Assembly (NCBI RefSeq): GCF_900091475.1
Contig: NZ_FMIB01000002.1
Location: 1,116,001-1,180,000 of the forward strand
Source: Micromonospora chersina
GTDB taxonomy: Bacteria > Actinomycetota > Actinomycetes > Mycobacteriales > Micromonosporaceae
DNA length: 64,000 nucleotides
Reading direction: 5' to 3'
The notes under the pieces were generated by a model, which saw nothing but the letters and a program-made list of their open reading frames with translations, was not told the DNA's origin and made no database searches. A program made the translations under genes and the position numbers. Positions 47,115 through 56,098 of the stretch are shown here, piece after piece. Every line of letters begins with the position of its first letter. Within the stretch, counting starts at the first letter, position 1.

Positions 47115-47867
47115 ATGACCGACCCGACCAGCTCCGCGCCGCCCGACCAGCCCGCCAACGAGGCCGGCGTCTCGCCGCAGCCGGACCCGACCCTCGCCGG
47201 TGCCGCCGCGGCCCCGCCCACCGCCGGCCCTCAGGACGCCACGCTCGCCGAAGCGCCCACCCCGACCACTCCCCCCACCCGCTCCAACGCTCGCGCCTGG
47301 GCCGTCGGCGGCATCGCCCTCGTCATCGCCCTCGGCATCGGTGGTGCCGTGATCGCCACGTCTGGCGACTCGGCGAACCCGGCCGGCGCCGCGGCGTCCG
47401 CTAGTCCGAGCACCGCCACGCCGACCACTGCCGCACCCACCACCGCTGCCCCGACGACGGCGGCTCCCACCAGCGCCGCTCCCCTGCCGACGAAGACCGC
47501 TGCGCCGCCGAAGCCGAAGCCGCCGTCCTACAAGACGCTGACCGCGCGGCAGTGGAAGCTCATCGCCAAGAACCCCGACGGGCACATCGGCGAGCACTAC
47601 GTCGTGTACGGCCGGGTGACCCAGTTCGACGCGGCGACCGGAACCGACACGTTCCGCGCCGACGTCGCCCACCGGCGGATGTCCGACGAGTTCGACTACG
47701 AGACCAACACCATGCTCTCCGGCGCCGGCTCGGACCTCGAGAACCTCGTCGAGGACGACATCTTCCGCGCCAACGTCATGGTCCTCGGCTCGTACAGCTA
47801 CGACACCCAGATCGGCGGCTCGACGACCGCGCCGCTGCTCCAGATCGACTCGATCAAGGTGCTCTGA
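47115..47867 (+). CDS. Membrane-anchored protein with Thr/Ala/Pro repeat linker
   Basis: The ATG at 47115 follows AGGAG by about 6 bases. Of 250 residues, about 1-60 are Pro/Ala-rich and cytoplasmic, then a single membrane helix (AWAVGGIALVIALGIGGAVI). A TTAAP repeat (three to four copies) and a Pro/Lys linker lead to a C-terminal domain of about 100 residues outside the membrane (WKLIAKNPDGHIGEHYVVYG, VTQFDAATGTDTFRADVA), with beta-rich, OB-like composition. It resembles hypothetical actinomycete surface proteins. Function unknown. Confidence 0.7.
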   Translation: MTDPTSSAPPDQPANEAGVSPQPDPTLAGAAAAPPTAGPQDATLAEAPTPTTPPTRSNARAWAVGGIALVIALGIGGAVIATSGDSANPAGAAASASPSTATPTTAAPTTAAPTTAAPTSAAPLPTKTAAPPKPKPPSYKTLTARQWKLIAKNPDGHIGEHYVVYGRVTQFDAATGTDTFRADVAHRRMSDEFDYETNTMLSGAGSDLENLVEDDIFRANVMVLGSYSYDTQIGGSTTAPLLQIDSIKVL

Positions 47868-47893
47868 CCCCCTACGACACGACAGGAGGCGTC

Positions 47894-48712
47894 GTGCGGC
47901 CCGATGAGTTCCTCCGCGCCCTGCACCTGCTCCCCGCTGCACTGCACGCCCGCGCCCTTCCGCTCCGGAGCTACGTCCGCCGTACCGCCTGCGTGGACTG
48001 CCTGCGGATCGGCGACGCGCTGACCCTGGCGCTCACCGCCGTCCATTACGACGAGATCGGCTCGGCCGAGCAGCTCCTGGACACCGCCGTGCGGCTCGCC
48101 GCCGCGCACGGCACGGCCTGCCGGCCGGAGCCGGACCAGGAGCGCGGTCGCGGGCGGGTCGGGCGCTGGACGGCGGTGCCGGCGCCGGTCGTCGCCGCGA
48201 CCGACGCCAGCTGGAAGGGGCGCGGCGGCGGGATCGCGTACGTGGTCAGCGACGGCCACTACGGCCTGCGCGGCCGGGGCACCGGCCGGCTCGACCCGAC
48301 CGGGGCCTCCCGGGTGCTGATCAACGAACTGCGCGCGGTCGACTTCCTGCTCTCGGCCTACGAGCAGGCGCCGTCGGGGATGACGGTGCTGGTAGACAGC
48401 ATCGTCGCGCTGCGCTGGCTGCGCCGCTGGCAGGCAGGCGGGGTGACCGCGATGCCGGCCGGCTACAGCCTGCGGCCGCGCCGGTGGGCCGAGCAGCCGA
48501 CCCTGGTCCGGCTCGCCGAGCAGGTGAGCCGTCGGCCGGACCTGTCCTTCCAGCACGTCAAGGGGCACAGCGGGCACGCCGTCAACGAGGCCGCAGACGG
48601 CCTGTCCCACATGGCCCGGCGCCGACTCGAGGAGACCTTCGACGTACGCCCGCGGGCGCACGCCCTGGCGGAGGCGTTCCTCAAAGACTGGCACGCCAGC
48701 CTCACCCGCTGA
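47894..48712 (+). CDS. RNase H-fold protein
   Basis: The GTG at 47894 has GGAGG 4 bases upstream. Of 272 residues, the first 90 carry a Cys pair (C33, C36). Residues about 98-245 show an RNase HI fold with all four metal-binding acids: Asp104 in AATDASWKG, Glu145 in INELRAVDF, Asp168 in VLVDS and Asp235 in NEAADGLSH, plus His225 in HVKGHSGH, where RNase HI has its catalytic His. It should cut the RNA strand of RNA-DNA hybrids. It is not the housekeeping rnhA by context: it stands among secreted and defence-type genes, with an extra N-terminal domain. Confidence 0.8.
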   Translation: MRPDEFLRALHLLPAALHARALPLRSYVRRTACVDCLRIGDALTLALTAVHYDEIGSAEQLLDTAVRLAAAHGTACRPEPDQERGRGRVGRWTAVPAPVVAATDASWKGRGGGIAYVVSDGHYGLRGRGTGRLDPTGASRVLINELRAVDFLLSAYEQAPSGMTVLVDSIVALRWLRRWQAGGVTAMPAGYSLRPRRWAEQPTLVRLAEQVSRRPDLSFQHVKGHSGHAVNEAADGLSHMARRRLEETFDVRPRAHALAEAFLKDWHASLTR

Positions 48713-48790
48713 GCTCCCCGCGACTCCACACCACCCAGCAGCGAATCGACGCACTGTCGATCCGCGGATCGCACGCGCCTGGAGATCGTG

Positions 48791-49699
48791 ATGACCTTCC
48801 CCCGCCCCGACTCCGACCGAACCCGCTGGCTCGGTCCCGGCCTGCTGCGGCGGCGTCCCGCCGGTCTGCTGCTCGCCGCCACGCTCGCGACCGTCGGTCT
48901 CAGCGCGTGCGGCAACGGCGGCACGACGCCCGCCGCCCGGTTGACGCCGTCGGCCACCCCGTCGACCTCCGCGGCCTCCCCCACTCCGAGCCCGACGCCA
49001 CCGGCCGACCAGGACCGCGACGGCATCCCGGACAGCAGCGACACCTACCCGACCGACCCGAAGAACATCCCCCAGCAGGAACCCTTCGTCCTCACCTGCT
49101 ACCTCACCGACGGCTTCGACCAGAGCCGGCCGTTCACCATCCTCACCGGCAAGGACGGCCGTCCCGACTTCACCGAGGCCTGGGCCGCGAAGCCCGTGTC
49201 CTGCGACGCCGGCCAGGAGATCCGTCCGGTCAGCCCCGTCGAGGAGGCGGCGTACAAGACCTCCGGCTACGACGACAGCAACATCGCGGTGCTCTACCAG
49301 ATGTGCGCCGAGGTCGACGCCGATGACGCGTACGTCGAGGCGGGCTTTGCCGCGAGCAGCGAGCAGATCCCGGAAATCAACGCGGCCCTGACGCTGTGCC
49401 CCGGCCACCCCTACGCGAAGAAGTGGCGTGCCGCGGTGCGGCAGGGCAAGGCGGACGCGGAGCTGGCGGCGCAGGGGCGGCTGTTCGAAGACGGCACCTA
49501 CCGAGTCGGCAAGGAGATCAAGCCGGGCACGTACGTCACCACGGACGTCGACGGCTGCTACTGGGAGCGGCAGGACCGCTCGGGCAACACGATCGACAAC
49601 TACTTCACCAACGGCGCCCGTCGCGTGCAGGTCACCATCCGCTCCTCCGACTACGCCTTCCACTCGGAGAACTGCGGCGAGTGGCGCCCTGCCCGCTGA
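48791..49699 (+). CDS. Lipoprotein with calcium-binding-like repeat
   Basis: GGAGA at 48781-48785 favours the ATG at 48791 over the GTG at 48788. The 302-residue protein has a long signal peptide ending in the lipobox LSAC, a Thr/Ser/Pro linker, then QDRDGIPDSSDTYPTDP, a thrombospondin type 3-like calcium-binding segment. The C-terminal half has conserved Cys residues and YRVGKEIKPGTYVTTDVDGC, a beta-rich motif common in secreted actinomycete proteins. It is probably anchored on the outer face of the membrane. Function unknown. Confidence 0.75.
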   Translation: MTFPRPDSDRTRWLGPGLLRRRPAGLLLAATLATVGLSACGNGGTTPAARLTPSATPSTSAASPTPSPTPPADQDRDGIPDSSDTYPTDPKNIPQQEPFVLTCYLTDGFDQSRPFTILTGKDGRPDFTEAWAAKPVSCDAGQEIRPVSPVEEAAYKTSGYDDSNIAVLYQMCAEVDADDAYVEAGFAASSEQIPEINAALTLCPGHPYAKKWRAAVRQGKADAELAAQGRLFEDGTYRVGKEIKPGTYVTTDVDGCYWERQDRSGNTIDNYFTNGARRVQVTIRSSDYAFHSENCGEWRPAR

Positions 49700-49870
49700 C
49701 ACACCGCGCAAGGTGCACGTTGCACTGCCGGCCTGACCACCGATGCACATAACAAGAGCAACTACACAACGTCCCCACGCCATCACCGCCGGCCAACCGG
49801 CCCGAGCCGACACCGCCCGGCACCCGCATGCCTTCCCACACCCGCATCGGCACTCGTCGGAGGTCGCCTG

Positions 49871-52357
49871 ATGAACCGCACCGATCCCCTGGTCGCGCTG
49901 GTCTTCGACCGGCTCGCCGCCGACCGCGTACCTGATGACACCGCTGAGGTGGTCCTCGCCGCGCTGAGCGGCGAGGCCGACCTGGACGCGGCGCTCGCCG
50001 GCGCGCCGACCGCACTAGAGCCGCAGCGTGCGGCGGACGAGCCGCGGGAGCGGATCTGGCTCTCGTCGGTCACCGTCGCCGGGTTCCGCGGCGTCGGACC
50101 GGAGCGCACCCTCGCCATCGAGCCCGGCCCTGGGCTGACCGTGGTGGTGGGCCGCAACGGCTCTGGCAAGTCCAGCTTCGCCGAGGCGGTGGAGCTTGCC
50201 CTGACCGGGGACAGCGCGCGCTGGGCGGATCGCAACAGCGTGTGGCGTACCGGGTGGCGCAACTTGCACGCCGGCGATCCGTGCCGGATCGCGGTCGAGC
50301 TGCGGGTCGACGGGGTGGCCACGCCCACCCGGGTGGTCCGTTCCTGGCCGTCGGAGGCGGAGCTGGGCGACGCCGAGGTGGCGGTGACCAGCGCGCGCGG
50401 CACCCATCGGGACCTCGCTGAGCTGGGGTTGGCCCGGCCGCTGGAGCTGTACCGGCCGTTCCTCACCGCCGCCGAGCTGGGCCGGCTCACCGCCGGCACG
50501 CAGAGCCAGCTCTTTGACGCCATCTCCGCGATCCTCGGCCTGGAGGCGATCACCGACGCCGACCGCCGCCTGATGGCCGCCGCGCGCCCCGTCGACACCA
50601 CCATCAGGGAGGTACGCGGACAGCGCGCCACCCTGACCGACACCCTCGCCGGGATCGCCGACGACCGGGCCCGGCGGGCCGCCGCGCTGCTGCGCACCCG
50701 GGGCGCGGCCGACCTGGCGGCGCTGACCGCGATCCTCGACGAGCCGGACGAGCCGACCGACGACGAGGCGGTGCTGCTGTGCCGGCGGCTGGCGGCGATG
50801 CAGCTGCCCGACGCCGACGAGGTGACCCGCCTCGCCGAGCAGCTGAGGGAGGCCGCCGCGCAGGCGCGCCGGCACGACGGTGGCCGTTCGCGGGCGTCGC
50901 TGCGCAGCGCCGAGCTGCTCCGGCTGGCCGTCGAGCACCACGACGACCAGGGCGACGGGCCGTGCCCGGTCTGCGCGACCGGCCGCCTCGACGGCGACTG
51001 GCGGACCAGGGCGGCCGCGTCCCTGGCGGAGCTGCGCGACCGTACCCTCGCCGCCCAGGCCGCCGCGTCCCGGCTGACCGCGCTGCTGCAACGGGCCCAC
51101 TACCTGATCGACGACCTGGACGTGCCCACCGGCGACGCCGACGGGGTGCCCGTCGGCGAGCTGCACTCGGCGGTGACGGCGCTGCGGCTGGCGCCGGGCG
51201 GGCCGGAGGAGCTGGCCGACCACCTGAGCGCCCGGTACCCGGCGGTGCTCGCGGCGGCGCAGGCCACGCAGGCGTACGCGAAGGGTCTGCTCCGCCAGCG
51301 CGACACCGGCTGGCAGGCGGTGGCCGGCGAGCTGCGGGCCTGGATCGCGTCGGCCGTAACCCTGCCGGAGCAGGAACGCGCCCTGGCCCGGTTGAAGGCC
51401 GCGCGGACGTGGCTGAAGGCGACCGGGGCGCAGCTGCGCAACCAGCGGGTGGCGCCGTTCGCCGAGCACTCGCAGCGGATCTGGGCGCAGCTACGGCAGG
51501 AGAGCAACGTCGAGCTGGGCGCCATGACCCTGGCGGGCATGAACACCCGGCGGCGGGTGGTGATCCCGGTCAGCGTGGACGGCGCGGACAACGGCACCGC
51601 CCTCGGGGTGATGAGCCAGGGCGAGATGCACGCCCTCGGGCTGGCGACTTTCCTGCCGCGCGGCTGCGCGCCGGAGAGCCCGTTCCGGTTCATCGTCGTC
51701 GACGACCCCGTGCAGAGCATGGACCCGGCCAAGGTCGACGGGCTGGCCCGGGTGCTCGCCGAACTAGCCGAGCAGCGGCAGGTGGTCGTCTTCACCCACG
51801 ACACCCGGCTCCCCGACGCCCTCGCCCGCCTCGACCTCGGACGGTCACGCATCGTCGAGGTGACCCGCGCGGAACGGTCGGTGGTGACCCTGCGGCCCGG
51901 CTCCGACCCCGTGACCCGCTACCTCGACGACGCGCACGCCCTGGCCCGCACCGAGGAAATCGCCTCCGAGGTGCGCGGGCCGGTCGTGGCGGAGTTGTGC
52001 CGCTCGGCGATCGAGGCGGCCTGCCACCGGATCGTGTGGCGGCGGCGAGTGGCGCGAGGTGTGCCGCACGACGACATCGAGGCGGCCGTCGTGGCCGCGT
52101 CCCGGCGGCTCACCACCATCGTCGCGCTGGCGCTGTTCGACGACGCCAACCGGGGCGGTGACGTGCTCGGGTACCTGAGTCGCCGGCACGGGTCGCGTGC
52201 CGTGGGCGCGTACAAGGCGTGCAAGGAAGGCGTGCACGGGGCGTACCTGTTCGACCTGCCCGAGCTGGTCTCCGACGTCCGGCACCTGGCGGCGGTGTTG
52301 CAACCCCCACCGGCTGCCGTGCCCGCGCCCCGCGACGGCGCTGAGGTGCGGTCATGA
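49871..52357 (+). CDS. Rad50/SMC-like ABC ATPase with zinc-hook motif
   Basis: The 828-residue protein has a 60-residue N-terminal extension, then an SMC-like ATPase: Walker A GRNGSGKSS near 97-105, a coiled-coil region with a CPVC zinc-hook motif near 365, the ABC signature MSQGEMHALGLATF near 581 and Walker B FIVVDDPVQSMDP near 607-619. A helical domain of about 160 residues follows. Architecture recalls Rad50 and AAA-type defence ATPases such as RloC. The stop overlaps the following small gene by 4 bases, so they form a pair. ATP binding is secure. The role in DNA-end sensing or defence is inferred. Confidence 0.8.
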   Translation: MNRTDPLVALVFDRLAADRVPDDTAEVVLAALSGEADLDAALAGAPTALEPQRAADEPRERIWLSSVTVAGFRGVGPERTLAIEPGPGLTVVVGRNGSGKSSFAEAVELALTGDSARWADRNSVWRTGWRNLHAGDPCRIAVELRVDGVATPTRVVRSWPSEAELGDAEVAVTSARGTHRDLAELGLARPLELYRPFLTAAELGRLTAGTQSQLFDAISAILGLEAITDADRRLMAAARPVDTTIREVRGQRATLTDTLAGIADDRARRAAALLRTRGAADLAALTAILDEPDEPTDDEAVLLCRRLAAMQLPDADEVTRLAEQLREAAAQARRHDGGRSRASLRSAELLRLAVEHHDDQGDGPCPVCATGRLDGDWRTRAAASLAELRDRTLAAQAAASRLTALLQRAHYLIDDLDVPTGDADGVPVGELHSAVTALRLAPGGPEELADHLSARYPAVLAAAQATQAYAKGLLRQRDTGWQAVAGELRAWIASAVTLPEQERALARLKAARTWLKATGAQLRNQRVAPFAEHSQRIWAQLRQESNVELGAMTLAGMNTRRRVVIPVSVDGADNGTALGVMSQGEMHALGLATFLPRGCAPESPFRFIVVDDPVQSMDPAKVDGLARVLAELAEQRQVVVFTHDTRLPDALARLDLGRSRIVEVTRAERSVVTLRPGSDPVTRYLDDAHALARTEEIASEVRGPVVAELCRSAIEAACHRIVWRRRVARGVPHDDIEAAVVAASRRLTTIVALALFDDANRGGDVLGYLSRRHGSRAVGAYKACKEGVHGAYLFDLPELVSDVRHLAAVLQPPPAAVPAPRDGAEVRS

Positions 52358-52758
52358 CCGCGCCGTCGCCCCGGCGCTGCCTGGCGGCGGCCGACCAGAT
52401 GCTGCGCGGCGCCGGCCCGCTCGGCGCGGCCGCGGTGACCGCCGGCTGGTGGCCGAGGGCGTGCGCCTGCCTGATCCGGCTCGCGCTTGAGGGCGGCATC
52501 GACGCCTACTGGCGGCGGACCCGCCCGGTGGTGGCCGCGTGCCGGCAGGGCCGGGCGAAGCAGCTGATGCTGCGCGGCCGGTTCGGGCCCGGCCCCGCCG
52601 TCGCCCGGCGCGTCGCCTTCGCCTGGGCGGCCCTGTCCGCCGCCGCCCACCACCACTGCTACGAACTCGCACCGACCGCCGCCGAGCTGCGTCGCCTGCA
52701 CACCGAGGTGAGCGCCCTGCTCACCCACCTCGACGGAAGAACGGAACCACGCCGATGA
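52354..52758 (+). CDS. Small HEPN-like helical protein, partner of the Rad50-like ATPase
   Basis: The ATG at 52354 overlaps the ATPase stop (ATGA). The 134-residue product is all-helical. AWAALSAAAHHHCYELAPTA recalls the C-terminal helix of HEPN/nucleotidyltransferase-partner proteins, but the R(X4-6)H motif of active HEPN RNases is not clear. The coupling suggests a stable complex with the ATPase. It also overlaps the next gene by 4 bases. Confidence 0.55.
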   Translation: MTAPSPRRCLAAADQMLRGAGPLGAAAVTAGWWPRACACLIRLALEGGIDAYWRRTRPVVAACRQGRAKQLMLRGRFGPGPAVARRVAFAWAALSAAAHHHCYELAPTAAELRRLHTEVSALLTHLDGRTEPRR

Positions 52759-53195
52759 CCTACCCGCAGCCCGGCCTCGAGCCCACCCGCCGGCAGCCGC
52801 CGCTGCCCGCCGTCCTGGGCCCCTATCCCCCGGTGTCCGCGCCCACCGGCGCGTACGCGCCGGTCCCGGCCCAGCCCTACCAGGGCCGCGGCTACCCGCC
52901 GGGCATGCAGCGGCTCACCGTCCAGCCCGTCCTGACCTCGGGCATGGCGACGGCGTCGCTGGTGCTCGGGATCCTCGGCGTGCTCGGCGGCTGGTGCCTG
53001 TTCGGCCTGCCGTGCGTCCTGGCCGTCATCCTCGGCCACCTGGCCCTGCGGGAGACCCGCGACGGCATGCGGTCGGGGCACGGCATGGCGGTCGCCGGCC
53101 TCGTCCTGGGCTACGTCTTCGTCGGCCCGATGATCCTCTTCACCGTCATGGTCTTCTTCGGCAGCGTCCTGACCGCCGCCACCCCGGCGCCCTGA
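52755..53195 (+). CDS. DUF4190-type membrane protein
   Basis: The ATG at 52755 overlaps the preceding stop. The 146-residue protein has a Pro/Tyr-rich cytoplasmic N-terminus of about 60 residues, then two membrane helices (MATASLVLGILGVLGGWCLF and VAGLVLGYVFVGPMILFTVM) flanking LGHLALRETRDG, which is the DUF4190 pattern. Function unknown; common in actinomycetes. Confidence 0.75.
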   Translation: MTYPQPGLEPTRRQPPLPAVLGPYPPVSAPTGAYAPVPAQPYQGRGYPPGMQRLTVQPVLTSGMATASLVLGILGVLGGWCLFGLPCVLAVILGHLALRETRDGMRSGHGMAVAGLVLGYVFVGPMILFTVMVFFGSVLTAATPAP

Positions 53196-53280
53196 ACCGG
53201 GCGGAACAACAGGTGTGACAGCAGCCGCCACCGCGGCCCGGAAACAGGCGCCCACAAGGCCGCCGGAAAGACAGGAATGC

Positions 53281-53799
53281 ATGTCCCAGAAGCATCCCCT
53301 CCACGCCGTGCCCGACCCGTCCCTCGAACTGTCCCGCCGGGACGACGGCTTTGTCGTCACGGCCCGCTGGCAGAGCGACACCGGATCGGACGAGATCAAC
53401 GGACCCGACGAGGTCGTCATCCGCATCCACGACGAGGCAGGCCCCGAGGTACGCCGGCACGGCATCACCTCGGCGGTCCTGCACCGGACGGGCCGACAGG
53501 TCGACGACATGGTGGCGGAGTTCCACGACATGCCCAGCGTCGGCGCCTACCAGGTGATGGTGGGCCGCTACATCGAGAGCCGGCTCGCCGAGCTGGCCCA
53601 GGCCCGCGGTGCGACCGCGGACGGGTTCGAGGCCGACCTGCTCGCGGTCTACGAGGACCTCGCCAGCCGCCGGCACGCCGACCCGCTCGGTGCCCTCGCC
53701 ACCGCAACCGGCCGGACCCGCGCAGTCCTCAGCCGCCTGCTCGACGTCGCTCGTCAGCAAGACGACCAGAAGGGACCCTCGCGTGAGCGGCTCGCATAA
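53281..53799 (+). CDS. Hypothetical protein
   Basis: The ATG at 53281 follows AGGAA closely; the frame before it is not convincing. The 172-residue product has a beta-rich first half (DDGFVVTARWQSDTGSD, VVIRIHDEAG) and a helical second half (VGRYIESRLAELAQARGA). No family recognised. It overlaps the following gene by 17 bases, so the two are probably co-translated. Confidence 0.65.
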   Translation: MSQKHPLHAVPDPSLELSRRDDGFVVTARWQSDTGSDEINGPDEVVIRIHDEAGPEVRRHGITSAVLHRTGRQVDDMVAEFHDMPSVGAYQVMVGRYIESRLAELAQARGATADGFEADLLAVYEDLASRRHADPLGALATATGRTRAVLSRLLDVARQQDDQKGPSRERLA

Positions 53800-54339
53800 C
53801 GCCCCGGTGACACCTTCGGAGCAGGGCCGCGTGTGGTCGAAGGTCTTCCGCCGCAGCCACATCTCGCCCCACGTGTTCGTCGTCGCCGAAGCCGCGGCCG
53901 GTCAGGTCGACCAGGTGGTGGCCGGCCTCGGCCTGCCGCGGGCAACCTCGAACAGCCTGTTCGACAACGCCCACTGGGCGACCCCGCTGCTCGACGGCGC
54001 CGTGACGCGGCTGCTCACCTACGGCCTGCCCGCCCTGCCCAGCGGCACCCGGTGTACGGGCACCGGCCGCTGCGACTGCTCTGCCACCTCATGGACCTCC
54101 GGCCACCCGCCCGCGCGCTGACCGGCGAACGACAAGTACCGGACATTGACCAGTTGCTGGCCCATCTCGACCGGCAGCGGCAGACCGAACCCGAAGTCCT
54201 ACTCGTCCAGGCGCGTACCGCCATGGCCAACGACGCGCAGGAGGTGCTGACCGCGGTCCGGGTGTTCTTCGGATACCCCGCCACCCCGACGCCGCCACCA
54301 GGTCAAGCTCGGCCTGCGCGGTCGGCCGCCACAGGGTGA
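53783..54339 (+). pseudogene. Hypothetical gene broken by one-base deletion
   Basis: From the GTG at 53783 the product reads coding-like to LPALPSGTR at about 54048, then loses sense and would stop at 54121. In the next frame the sequence VYGHRPLRLLCHLMDLRPP and DIDQLLAHLDRQRQ continues to a stop at 54339. Restoring one C in the run ACCCGG at about 54049 rejoins the frames as GTPVYGHRP. So this is either a recent single-base loss in a C-run or a sequencing error. The full product would have about 185 residues. Family unknown. Confidence 0.6.
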
Positions 54340-54515
54340 TCGTGTCGGAGTCGCCGATGGTCTGCTTCTCGCCAATCGTGGCTGCGGGTGGTCGTGGCGA
54401 GCCACGGTCGGACGTTCCGGTGGTATCGGCCCCGGGCATTGCCGTGGCCGGGCCGGCTCGGCCATCCGAGAGGCGCAAATGAACCCCCGTATGCTCTCAT
54501 CTGCCGCCGGCCGTC

Positions 54516-54737
54516 GTGGGGCAGCCTGAGTCAGGTCATCTTCCGTCGGCCGCAGCCGGCGCGCTGTTCGACGACGGGGACACCCCTTACCACTTCCGGG
54601 CGACAGCAACGGAGGTCTTTCCCGCGGGCGTGATCCGCGTGATCTACGCTCCGGTCGCGGACCCCGCCAAGGTCGGCTACGACGACGTCAAGGACCAGGT
54701 GCCCGGAGGGGACCAGCACTCCAGCCGTAGATCGTGA
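54516..54737 (+). CDS. Hypothetical protein, possible fragment
   Basis: The GTG at 54516 starts a 73-residue product with protein-like central part (ALFDDGDTPYHFRATATEVF, GVIRVIYAPVADPAKVGYDD). No ribosome-binding site or family is seen, so it may be the end of a truncated gene. Confidence 0.35.
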   Translation: MGQPESGHLPSAAAGALFDDGDTPYHFRATATEVFPAGVIRVIYAPVADPAKVGYDDVKDQVPGGDQHSSRRS

Positions 54738-54879
54738 TCTTCATGGCTGCGTGGCTGCCTGCCGCCAGTAGCGGCATGCACGAGCTTGTAGCCGTCGACG
54801 CCCCCGCCCCCGGCGCGATCGGTGCGCGAGATCGCGGACCGGGCTGATCCGCGCTAGCGCCTAATCATCAATTGCAGCC

Positions 54880-55368
54880 TCACCTGCTCGGACGCCAGCG
54901 GAACCAGAAGCCGGGGCCCTCGACCCGGTAGTGGGCGCCGGTATCGAACCGCAGCTCGCCCTCAAGCCGGCGCGCGTCGTCCGGCACCTGGCGGTACGGC
55001 GCCAGCAGCAGGTCCAGTTCGTCGTAGCGGGCGTCGATTCCACCCTGTCCAGGATGGCTCTCCGGCCCCACCGTCCCCGCCTCGTAGCGCTCGTTCCACC
55101 TGGCGAAGATCGCCCACTGCTCGCGCTCCAGTTGTACCGTGGCCTCGCTCGCCGGCCAGACGCGGTACTCGTCGGCTTCATCGGCGTGGTCGTAGTCGAG
55201 GCCCTGAAAGTAGTGGGGCCTGCCGTTGACTTCGGCGATGCCGGCACGAGGCCCGTCGTACCACTCCAACTCGACGTACACACGCTCAAAGCCGTCCGCG
55301 ACCAGCTGTTCCTCATCCCAGGCCTCCGCCACACAGGCAGGGTACCGAGGAGCGGCCCCGGCACCCAT
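54880..55368 (-). CDS. Hypothetical protein
   Basis: The ATG at 55368 gives 162 residues; a GTG at residue 13 is an alternative. The sequence is rich in aromatic and acidic residues (RVYVELEWYDGPRAGIAEVN, LEREQWAIFARWNERYEAGT, FWFRW at the end). No catalytic motif is evident. Such small acidic cytoplasmic proteins recur in actinomycetes. No operon partner. Confidence 0.65.
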   Translation of the reverse strand: MGAGAAPRYPACVAEAWDEEQLVADGFERVYVELEWYDGPRAGIAEVNGRPHYFQGLDYDHADEADEYRVWPASEATVQLEREQWAIFARWNERYEAGTVGPESHPGQGGIDARYDELDLLLAPYRQVPDDARRLEGELRFDTGAHYRVEGPGFWFRWRPSR

Positions 55369-55559
55369 GACGACGATCTAGGGCCGGAGTACTCGGCTCC
55401 CGCTCGTTGATTCAGCTTGGGCGACGATCCTGAGCTGTTCGCGACCGGCGCGGGTCTGTCTACCGACGCCCGCCCCACCCACACGATCACCACCGGCAAC
55501 GCCGTCCAGGGACGCAACTGAGGAGGGCACCGGCGCCCTGCTCCTGCTGCAACTCGGCG

Positions 55560-55970
55560 CTACGAGCTGCGGCGCCGCCCGCCACCGGCCCCCACCGGTT
55601 CGATCACCTGCGAGAACTCCTCGGGAAGTTGGGCCATGGCGTTCTCGAACTCGTCTCGGGTTACAGCCTCACGTAGGGTGGTGAGCACCGCGCGGACCCC
55701 GGCACCGGCGAGTGCACGGTCGATCTCCGGGCGATCCCCCACCCGCCGCACGAACTCGTCGAGCCCGAACGCGGTGGCCATCTCCCCTCCGAGCGGTCTG
55801 GTCAGGTGTCCGGCGAGTCGATCCGGAAGCTGATAGGCGAGGTCCTCAGCCTGGCCGGCGCTGATCCGATCCGCCAACGTCTCCAACGTCACGCCGGTCA
55901 GTGTCGCCGCCTGATCGGTCGACACCTTCGCCCGCGTGGCCACGGCGTTGATGAAATCCTCGTATTCCAC
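55560..55970 (-). CDS. DUF2267-family protein
   Basis: The GTG at 55970 follows GGAGAGGAG; the long frame upstream is not coding. The 136-residue protein reads EYEDFINAVATRAKVSTDQA, LTGVTLETLADRISAGQAED and VLTTLREAVTRDEFENAMAQ, which is DUF2267 (all-helical, two-repeat). These proteins are common in actinomycetes, often with stress or membrane-linked genes. Function unknown. Confidence 0.85.
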   Translation of the reverse strand: MEYEDFINAVATRAKVSTDQAATLTGVTLETLADRISAGQAEDLAYQLPDRLAGHLTRPLGGEMATAFGLDEFVRRVGDRPEIDRALAGAGVRAVLTTLREAVTRDEFENAMAQLPEEFSQVIEPVGAGGGRRRSS

Positions 55971-56098
55971 CTGATTCTCCTCTCCGGCCAGATCCCCCGC
56001 CGAACGACTGGAACGCATCACATCGCTTCGTGAGCGAACTGGTACCTCGACAGCCTGCTGGAACGGGGGGTGATGCGGCCTCATCCCAATCGGGCGAA

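Noticed and set aside
47400..47490. Short tandem repeat (Thr/Thr/Ala/Ala/Pro codons) considered as a CRISPR or DNA repeat
   Set aside because: It is an in-frame protein linker with varied codons, not identical repeats with spacers.
46410..47942. Minus-strand 510-codon frame over the lipoprotein genes
   Set aside because: Gly/Arg-rich shadow; the plus-strand genes have ribosome-binding sites, signal or membrane segments and a DUF4352 domain.
47798..49813. Minus-strand 671-codon frame across the RNase H and lipoprotein genes
   Set aside because: Shadow; RNase H catalytic residues are on the plus strand.
50015..51469. Minus-strand 484-codon frame in the Rad50-like gene
   Set aside because: Antisense to conserved ATPase motifs, low-complexity composition.
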